Shown piece by piece: positions 7,426 through 12,149 of a stretch of 12,149 nucleotides of DNA (positions are counted from its first letter, which is position 1; each line of letters starts with the position of its first letter). The translations under genes were made by a program, and so were the position numbers. The notes under the pieces were generated by a model. The model searched no databases. It worked only from the letters and a program-made list of their open reading frames with translations, and was not told the DNA's origin. This DNA comes from an uncultured Mucispirillum sp. Lineage in GTDB: Bacteria > Chrysiogenota > Deferribacteres > Deferribacterales > Mucispirillaceae. The stretch spans positions 1 through 12,149 of the forward strand of contig CAJUJZ010000066.1 in assembly GCA_910586745.1 (NCBI GenBank), read 5' to 3'.

Positions 7426-8529
7426 ATGCTGAAATTTCTACTGGAAAAAGAATTTAAACAATTTATGCGAAACCCTGTTATGCCAAGAATGGTATTAATT
7501 ATGCCACTTGTTATGATGATAGTTTTCCCGCTTGCTACAAACAGGCAGGTGCAGGATATTACAATATCTATTGTTGATAATGATAAAAGCCAGTATTCTA
7601 TGGAACTTATTAATAAAATCACATCATCAGGATATTTTATTCTTACAGATTACAGCAGTAACTACAGTAATGCTTTAAAAAGTGTAGAAAAAGGCAATTC
7701 TTATATTATACTTGAAATAGAAAAAGATTTTGAAAAAAATATTGTAAAAGAAGGCTCTGCAAATGTTATAATTTCAGCAAATGCTGTAGATATTTTTAAA
7801 GGAAGTGTAGGAGCAAGCTACCTTTCAAATATTATATATGATTATTCCCTTGAGCTGCAGGAAAATTCAGCTTTCATTAATATACAACCTGCTATTAATA
7901 TTATCCCACTTAATGAATTTAATCAAACATTAAACTATAAAAACTTTATGATACCTGCTATTATGGTTATGCTTGTAACAATGATTACATGCTTTCTGCC
8001 TACATTAAATATTGTAAGCGAAAAAGAAAAAGGCACTATGGAGCAGATAAATGTAACACCTGTTAATAAGTTTATATTTATCCTTTCTAAACTTATACCA
8101 TATCTTATTATGGGTATCATAGTTTTTACAATATGTATTATTATCACTAAATTTCTATATCATCTTGATACAAAAGGCGGTATTTTATCATTATACATTT
8201 TTACATTAGTGTATGTATTTGTTTCTTCTGGACTTGGACTTATTATATCAAACTATTCCTACTCTATGCAGCAGGCAATGTTTGTTATGTTTTTCTTTGT
8301 TATGATATTATTTTTTATGAGCAACCTTTTTACACCAGTTGCTTATATGCCTGAATGGGGGCAGTGGATTGCCGCATTTAACCCTCTTAAATATTATGGT
8401 CATGCAATTAGAAGCATATATTTAAAAGGTGCTGTTCTTTCTGATATGTACAGAGAACTTATAATTTTAGGAATATTTGCTGTAGTATTAAATATACTTG
8501 CTGTAATAAGTTACAAAAAAAATGAGTAG
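7426..8529 (+). CDS. ABC-2 family permease (YbhR-like)
   Basis: Second inner membrane subunit, also 367 aa and a paralogue of the preceding permease. Segment 1 (about 21-38) follows KEFKQFMRNPVMPR; an extracytoplasmic domain with VDNDKSQYSMELINK follows; then come five C-terminal segments with the coupling motif SEKEKGTMEQINVTP and the FTPVAYMPEWGQWIAAFNPLKYY region in part. It starts 4 bp after its neighbour and ends the operon. The stop codon lies inside the hairpin of the opposing operon's terminator, so the two transcripts converge with almost no spacer. Substrate is unknown; E. coli YbhFSR has been linked to drug and cation export, which should be transferred only with caution. Confidence 0.9.
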   Translation: MLKFLLEKEFKQFMRNPVMPRMVLIMPLVMMIVFPLATNRQVQDITISIVDNDKSQYSMELINKITSSGYFILTDYSSNYSNALKSVEKGNSYIILEIEKDFEKNIVKEGSANVIISANAVDIFKGSVGASYLSNIIYDYSLELQENSAFINIQPAINIIPLNEFNQTLNYKNFMIPAIMVMLVTMITCFLPTLNIVSEKEKGTMEQINVTPVNKFIFILSKLIPYLIMGIIVFTICIIITKFLYHLDTKGGILSLYIFTLVYVFVSSGLGLIISNYSYSMQQAMFVMFFFVMILFFMSNLFTPVAYMPEWGQWIAAFNPLKYYGHAIRSIYLKGAVLSDMYRELIILGIFAVVLNILAVISYKKNE

Positions 8530-8548
8530 CAGTATAAAAACTGCCACT
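8515..8548 (-). terminator. Rho-independent terminator of the moeA-mobA operon, in the convergent junction
   Basis: On the minus strand a 9-bp stem (arms at 8540-8548 and 8525-8533, one G-U pair, 6-nt loop) is followed by CATTTTTTTT. It begins 7 bp after the 54-aa lipoprotein stop. The stem overlaps the last codons of the plus-strand permease. On the plus strand the same hairpin has an A-C mismatch and only a broken T-run, so it is a poorer terminator for the efflux operon, though it may serve both. Confidence 0.8.
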
Positions 8549-8555
8549 ATTTATG

Positions 8556-8720
8556 CTATTTTGTTAAATCTTTTGCTGCCTTATCAATATCTTTTACTAC
8601 ATCTTCTGCAGCATTTCCAACTTTTTCTGCTGCCTTTTCTAAATCACTCTTTTCCTTACATCCTGCAATAAATGTAAATATAAATAATAAAGTTAACATC
8701 ATTACAATATATTTTTTCAT
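8556..8720 (-). CDS. Small lipoprotein, 54 aa
   Basis: A short gene that is easily missed. The product MKKYIVMMLTLLFIFTFIAGC has a basic start, hydrophobic core and lipobox FIAGC with Cys21, so the mature form is a lipid-anchored peptide of 34 residues. The mature part is almost all Lys, Glu, Asp and Ala (EKAAEKVGNAAEDVVKDIDKAAKDL) and should form a single amphipathic helix. It lies 14 bp after the 68-aa gene in the same direction, has a GAGGG ribosome site upstream, and ends just before the operon terminator, so it is a real last gene of the operon. The look is that of entericidin-like or Lpp-like small lipoproteins, but no family is recognised and no function can be assigned. Confidence 0.8.
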   Translation of the reverse strand: MKKYIVMMLTLLFIFTFIAGCKEKSDLEKAAEKVGNAAEDVVKDIDKAAKDLTK

Positions 8721-8734
8721 AGTTATACCCTCTT

Positions 8735-8941
8735 TTATTTATTAAGCGACTTTATTTCGTCCGCAAATTTTTTTGTGGAATCTACAAGAGTTTTTTCTAT
8801 ATTATTAAAAAAATCATTAACTACTTTATCAGTTTTTTCTTCCTGTGACATAGTTTTATTATCACTTTTTGCATTTTCTGCATAAACTGAGCCTGCAGAT
8901 GCCATAATACTTACTAACATAATTACTACAATTTTTCTCAT
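8735..8941 (-). CDS. Small secreted or periplasmic protein, 68 aa, unknown function
   Basis: A Sec signal peptide (about 1-21, MRKIVVIML...GSVYA, cleavage before ENA) precedes a mature peptide of about 47 residues rich in Lys, Asp, Glu and Ser, likely helical, ending KKFADEIKSLNK. It has no cysteine and no known motif. It starts 7 bp after the stop of the 76-aa gene, with AGGTG 5 nt ahead of its ATG, and is followed at 14 bp by the lipoprotein gene. The shared size, charge and predicted helix of the three neighbours suggest a related role in the envelope; this is inference from resemblance and operon position. Confidence 0.78.
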   Translation of the reverse strand: MRKIVVIMLVSIMASAGSVYAENAKSDNKTMSQEEKTDKVVNDFFNNIEKTLVDSTKKFADEIKSLNK

Positions 8942-8948
8942 AATGCAC

Positions 8949-9179
8949 CTATTTATTTAATTGTTCCTGTATCTCTTTTTCAGCCTTTTCTAAAGATTCT
9001 TTTACTGCTTTATCTGCCTGTTCTAATGATTCTTTTACTACCTGTTCTGCCTGAGTTGCTGCTTTATCAACAAGTTCTTCAACTGAAACACCAGCTATAT
9101 GAAAATATATTGTTCTTGCAATAAATGCTGCTATAAAAACAAATGCTAAAGTAATTATAATTTTTACTAATTTACCCAT
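8949..9179 (-). CDS. Small membrane-anchored helical protein, 76 aa, with 11-residue repeats
   Basis: One N-terminal membrane segment (about 7-28, KIIITLAFVFIAAFIARTIYF) without a cleavage site, then a charged helix. The helix holds tandem 11-residue units VKESLEQADKA (48-58) and VKESLEKAEKE (59-69), visible also as a 33-bp DNA repeat. Undecad repeats are typical of amphipathic helices that lie on lipid or form right-handed coiled coils. The ATG at 9179 is chosen over the TTG at 9191: GAGG (9186-9189) is 6 nt before the ATG and overlaps the TTG. It overlaps the mobA stop by 8 bp, so it is translationally coupled to cofactor synthesis genes. No family is recognised. Confidence 0.82.
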   Translation of the reverse strand: MGKLVKIIITLAFVFIAAFIARTIYFHIAGVSVEELVDKAATQAEQVVKESLEQADKAVKESLEKAEKEIQEQLNK

Positions 9180-9765
9180 TATCAGCCTCAAGTTTATCTA
9201 AATCTTCTTGAAAATTAATATTAGTAAACATTCTGCTTTTAAAGCCTGCAGCAAAAATATCTTCTTCGCTTACATACTTTATATTAAATCTTTCAAGACA
9301 TTTTATAAGTTTATAGTTTTTATTGTTATAATCATCCTGCATTGAAAGTAATACTTCTCTTTTATAAAAACTCATTAATGTATAGCTTTTTCCATTTATT
9401 ACAGGCATTACACCGTCACAGTTTTTAAAATATCCGTATAAAAATCTTACAAAATCACTGCTTATAAGCGGTGCATCTGCCGAAACTGTAAATATATCAT
9501 CATACTTTGCAGCCTTAGCTGCCTTTATTAAGCCGCTCATAGGGCATATTTCTTCTAAATCGTCATGCAGATACTGCACATTTTCTAAAAATGGCTGATA
9601 TTTTTCAGCATTTTTTGATATGTGCATAACATCACTGCTGATGACTAAACCTGTTTCAAGACTATATATATATAAAGGTTTTCCTTTATATAATACTTTC
9701 GTTTTATCACTGCCAAAACGCTTAGCTTTGCCGCCACTTAACACTGCATATGATATATTATTCAT
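9172..9765 (-). CDS. mobA: Molybdenum cofactor guanylyltransferase
   Basis: Transfers GMP from GTP to molybdenum cofactor to give the guanine-dinucleotide form used by DMSO reductase-family enzymes (formate dehydrogenases, nitrate and other reductases); cytoplasmic. 197 aa, normal for MobA. The nucleotide-binding loop LSGGKAKRFGSDK (9-21) matches the family LxGGxxxRxGxDK, the Mg-binding segment is SADAPL (Asp97), and the C-terminal FTNINFQEDL matches the conserved NxNxPxD-type end with a Gln at the Pro position. Its ATG overlaps the moeA stop by one base (TAATG). The start codon and reading frame are unambiguous. Confidence 0.92.
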   Translation of the reverse strand: MNNISYAVLSGGKAKRFGSDKTKVLYKGKPLYIYSLETGLVISSDVMHISKNAEKYQPFLENVQYLHDDLEEICPMSGLIKAAKAAKYDDIFTVSADAPLISSDFVRFLYGYFKNCDGVMPVINGKSYTLMSFYKREVLLSMQDDYNNKNYKLIKCLERFNIKYVSEEDIFAAGFKSRMFTNINFQEDLDKLEADNG

Positions 9766-10985
9766 TAACCTAGCACCTGCTCTGCATTAAATACATAAGC
9801 ATAAAGCTCTGTGCCTGCTTTTACTGTTCCAACCATTTCATTTGTAAATTTTGCATAAGCATTAGCAGAAACAAGAGACTCTATAATATGAGAATCCTGA
9901 GTAGTAAATGGATATGCTTTCATTACTCCATTTTCTATTTTTACCTGCACTCTGTCAAACTGCACTCTGCCTTTTTTCTTAACAACATCTTCTGCTAAAA
10001 TAACTTTTACAGGTTTATTTCTATATTCTTTTAAGCCCATCATCTTTAAAAGTGCAGGCTTTGTATAATAAAAATTACAAAACACAGCACTAACAGGGTT
10101 ACCAGGGCATGCAAAAACAGGGGTACTGCCTATAAATCCAAAAGCCATGTGCTGGCCTGGTTTCTGATTAATTTTATTAAAATGCCACTTTATACCAAGC
10201 TGGTCTGCAATTAAATTCATATAGTCAAAATCCCCAGCACTTATTCCTGCTGATGTAACAATCATATCAAAGTTTTTTAATGATTTAAATGTATTAAGCA
10301 GTGCCTCTTTATCATCAGGAATAACACCTATATATGATACTTCTGCACCAAGCTGTTGAAAAAATACCTTAGTCATCTGGCTGTTAGAATCAAATATTCT
10401 GTCAGGATTATCCTGCATTGCTGGGTCTGCAATTTCATTACCTGTTGATATTAATGCAATGCGTGGCTTCCTGTATACTGATGTATAAAATACACCTGCT
10501 GAAACATATCTGCCAATGTGATACGCACCGAATCTTTCACCAATTCTGTCAATTACACTGCCTTCTTTTAAGTCTTCCCCTTTATAACGGACACAAAAGC
10601 CTTTTTTTACCTGCTGAGAAATATTTACAATTTCTTTGCCATTATCAGTAAGCTCATGCTGTATAACACTGTCTGCACCAGAAGGCAAAAATGCACCTGT
10701 CATTATTCTGTAACATTCTCCATTGTTAATTGAAAGATCTGCCACATTATCACCTGCTGCAATAACACCCTTAACTTTTAAAGATGCACTGCCGCTTGCT
10801 GTATCTTCTGCCTTTATAGCATAACCATCCATTGCTGATGTATTAAAAGGTGGTAAGTTTCTTCTTGAAATCACTCGTTCTGCACTTACTCTATTTACTG
10901 CATCAAAAATAGATACCCTTTCAGTGCTGATTAGTCCTATATGTTTTAAAACAATCTCTACTGCTTCATCTGCTTCTAATATCAT
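9765..10985 (-). CDS. moeA: Molybdopterin molybdenumtransferase
   Basis: Inserts molybdate into adenylylated molybdopterin to form molybdenum cofactor; cytoplasmic, normally a dimer. 406 aa, standard length. Motifs in order: PPFNTSAMDGYA (45-56), IMTGAFLPSGADSVI (94-108), ISTGNEI (179-185), DSNSQM (199-204), TSAGISAGDFDY (244-255, with Ala where GGVSVGD usually has the second Gly), INQKPGQHMAFG (272-283) and CPGNPVSA (293-300). The ATG at 10985 has CGGAG 7 nt before it. It is directly followed by mobA. No Mo-enzyme genes are in the window, so which enzyme is served cannot be told. Confidence 0.94.
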   Translation of the reverse strand: MILEADEAVEIVLKHIGLISTERVSIFDAVNRVSAERVISRRNLPPFNTSAMDGYAIKAEDTASGSASLKVKGVIAAGDNVADLSINNGECYRIMTGAFLPSGADSVIQHELTDNGKEIVNISQQVKKGFCVRYKGEDLKEGSVIDRIGERFGAYHIGRYVSAGVFYTSVYRKPRIALISTGNEIADPAMQDNPDRIFDSNSQMTKVFFQQLGAEVSYIGVIPDDKEALLNTFKSLKNFDMIVTSAGISAGDFDYMNLIADQLGIKWHFNKINQKPGQHMAFGFIGSTPVFACPGNPVSAVFCNFYYTKPALLKMMGLKEYRNKPVKVILAEDVVKKKGRVQFDRVQVKIENGVMKAYPFTTQDSHIIESLVSANAYAKFTNEMVGTVKAGTELYAYVFNAEQVLG

Positions 10986-10999
10986 TTTTAACTCCGTTA

Positions 11000-11343
11000 T
11001 TACTTTACTTGTATATAATTTATTTTTGATTTTTCATATGTTGATTCTAATTTAAATATTACAGGTATTAAACCATCATTACGCACACTGCTGCTTCTGG
11101 TTTTCTAACCCAGTCCATATAATAGAAAAGAGTGCTTTCTGCACCATAACCTAAAGTAAAAATGTATTGATAAATCGCTTTCCATGCTTCATCACAAAAA
11201 TTATCAGACTTAGCATAGTCTGCATAAAATACCTGACCTTCTGTATGCATAGGGAATTTATTAAATCCAACTGCACCATATTCTTCTGCCAGCTCTTTAT
11301 CTAAAGTAATTTTTAAGACAGTTATTTTTACCTTATTTATCAC
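11000..11343 (-). pseudogene. TIGR04076-family protein, C-terminus frameshifted
   Basis: Small protein of unknown function. The start VKITVLKITLDKELAEEY and the middle FCDEAWKAIYQYIFTLGYG fit the TIGR04076 family. The open frame stops at 11068 after AAVCVMMV. Reading one base back from the TGC at 11083-11085 gives CRNDGLIPVIFKLES and runs to a stop at 11000; family members end with a CTDGLRPVxFKLE-type block, so a single-base deletion (or sequence error) best explains the break. No slippery heptamer is seen, so programmed shifting is unlikely. The ATG at 11370 is doubtful: it has no ribosome site and lies between the -35 and -10 of a likely promoter. GTG at 11343, preceded closely by AAAAGGGG, is preferred. 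The restored gene ends 14 bp before moeA. Confidence 0.75.
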
Positions 11344-11361
11344 AGCCCCTTTTATATAATA

Positions 11362-11390
11362 GTATACCATTTTACTATAAAAAAGGCAAT
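11362..11390 (-). promoter_or_regulatory. Promoter of the TIGR04076-moeA-mobA operon
   Basis: On the minus strand TTGCCT (about 11385-11390) and TATACT (about 11362-11367) are separated by 17 nt. The predicted transcript starts roughly 10-15 nt before the GTG at 11343. It lies just after the racemase stop, where no terminator hairpin is evident, so some read-through from the racemase gene is possible. Confidence 0.55.
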
Positions 11391-11399
11391 TTAATAATT

Positions 11400-12089
11400 T
11401 TAACCAATTGATAACTGTGCAGCAGTTTCTGCATGTATTTCTGTTGTATCAAATACTGGAATATCTATATCTTTTTGGGATATAAGCATAACTATTTCTG
11501 TACAGCCTAAAATAATACCCTCTGCCCCTTTCTTTTTCAGATTTTCTACTATTTCTAAAAACTTTTTCTTAGAATCTGCTTTAATTTTACCACAGCATAA
11601 TTCATTAAAAATTATGCTATTTATTAACTCTATGTCTTCTTCATCTGGTATTATTACATTTAAACCGTTATCTATCAATATACTTTTATAAAAATCCTGC
11701 TGCATTGTGTATTTTGTGCCTAATAAACCAATATTTTTTATACCAGATGGTTCAATTCTGCCATAAGCTGCTTCTGCAATATGAATAACTGGAATGTTAA
11801 TATACTTTTTTATTTCTGGAACAACTTTATGCATTGTATTTGTGCATATAATAATAAAATCTGCACCTGCAGTTTCAAGTTTTTTAGCTGTTTCACCAAG
11901 TATTTTACCACACTTTTCCCAATCTCCAGATTTCTGCAGTCTGCTTATTTCTTCAAAATTTACACTATATAATATGCATTTGGCAGAATAAAGTCCGCCC
12001 AATTTATTTTTAATATATTCATTAATTATTTTATAGTATAATGAAGTGCTTTCCCAGCTCATACCACCTATTAATCCAATTGTTTTCAT
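11400..12089 (-). CDS. Aspartate/glutamate racemase family protein (YgeA-like)
   Basis: Cofactor-independent amino acid racemase of the Asp/Glu racemase superfamily, cytoplasmic, 229 aa. The N-terminus TIGLIGGMSWEST is the family opening. The two catalytic cysteines are visible, in CTNTMHK (about residue 82) and in GCTEI (about residue 196), so the two-base mechanism looks intact. The Thr after the first Cys and the TMHK sequence favour the YgeA/aspartate racemase branch over MurI glutamate racemase, but the substrate (Asp, Glu or another amino acid) cannot be fixed. GAGG lies 8 nt before the ATG. It follows a terminator of the upstream gene, so it begins its own unit. Confidence 0.88.
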   Translation of the reverse strand: MKTIGLIGGMSWESTSLYYKIINEYIKNKLGGLYSAKCILYSVNFEEISRLQKSGDWEKCGKILGETAKKLETAGADFIIICTNTMHKVVPEIKKYINIPVIHIAEAAYGRIEPSGIKNIGLLGTKYTMQQDFYKSILIDNGLNVIIPDEEDIELINSIIFNELCCGKIKADSKKKFLEIVENLKKKGAEGIILGCTEIVMLISQKDIDIPVFDTTEIHAETAAQLSIG

Positions 12090-12113
12090 AAGCTTAACCT
12101 CACATTTTTTATT

Positions 12114-12144
12114 GTAAAAATAAAGCCTGCTTATATGCAGGCTT
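12114..12144 (-). terminator. Rho-independent terminator of a gene beyond the right edge
   Basis: A perfect 8-bp stem, AAGCCTGC (12123-12130) with GCAGGCTT (12137-12144), and a 6-nt loop. On the minus strand it runs into TATTTTT. On the plus strand it is followed by AAATA, so it works leftward, ending a transcript that enters from the right. Confidence 0.8.
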
Positions 12145-12149
12145 AAATA

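Noticed and set aside
11076..11090. Programmed -1 frameshifting in the TIGR04076 gene
   Set aside because: No X-XXY-YYZ slippery heptamer and no obvious downstream stem-loop near the shift point; a simple deletion or read error is more economical.
1..12149. CRISPR array, tRNA genes, insertion sequences or prophage genes
   Set aside because: None seen: no regular direct repeats with spacers, no cloverleaf with CCA-type end, and no transposase or integrase motifs in any frame examined.

Overview
The window is AT-rich (roughly 30% G+C by eye) and densely coded. It comes from a bacterium with an outer membrane: it has a TolC-type outer membrane channel, lipoprotein signals and small exported proteins. 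The presence of meso-diaminopimelate dehydrogenase, MoeA and MobA (which makes the guanine-dinucleotide form of molybdenum cofactor) suggests an anaerobe or facultative anaerobe with molybdoenzyme-based metabolism. A gut-associated low-GC Gram-negative such as Mucispirillum (Deferribacterota) would fit, but that is an inference from style and gene content, not proof.

Layout. (1) 1-375: no gene. A strong leftward promoter (TTGACA, 17 nt, extended TGC-TATAAA, with A/T tracts upstream) and a second TTGACA about 106 bp further on look like tandem promoters of a stable-RNA operon lying off the left edge. A leftward terminator for ddh follows. (2) 376-1299, minus: ddh, diaminopimelate dehydrogenase. 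(3) 1300-1905: intergenic, with a possible 130-bp inverted-repeat element and the promoter/operator of the next operon. (4) 1906-8529, plus: seven tightly spaced genes, TetR regulator, TolC channel, lipoprotein adaptor, two ABC ATPases and two ABC-2 permeases. This is a YbhGFSR-type exporter in which the fused double ATPase YbhF is split into two genes, with its own outer membrane channel. (5) 8515-11343, minus: an operon of a frameshifted TIGR04076-family gene, moeA, mobA and three small envelope proteins (76 aa membrane-anchored, 68 aa secreted, 54 aa lipoprotein), closed by a terminator that reaches into the end of the exporter operon. (6) 11400-12089, minus: aspartate/glutamate racemase-family protein. 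(7) 12114-12144: leftward terminator of a gene beyond the right edge.

How the parts work together. The exporter operon is self-contained: the TetR protein probably binds the long TTAATTAA palindrome that overlaps the promoter, and the six structural genes would build a complete inner membrane-periplasm-outer membrane pump. Its two ATPases are complementary: the first keeps the signature motif but has lost the Q-loop and H-loop residues, and the second keeps those but has a degenerate signature. The heterodimer should therefore have one consensus and one degenerate ATP site. MoeA and MobA carry out late steps of molybdenum cofactor synthesis. Why three small helix-rich envelope proteins share their transcript is unknown and is the most open question here.
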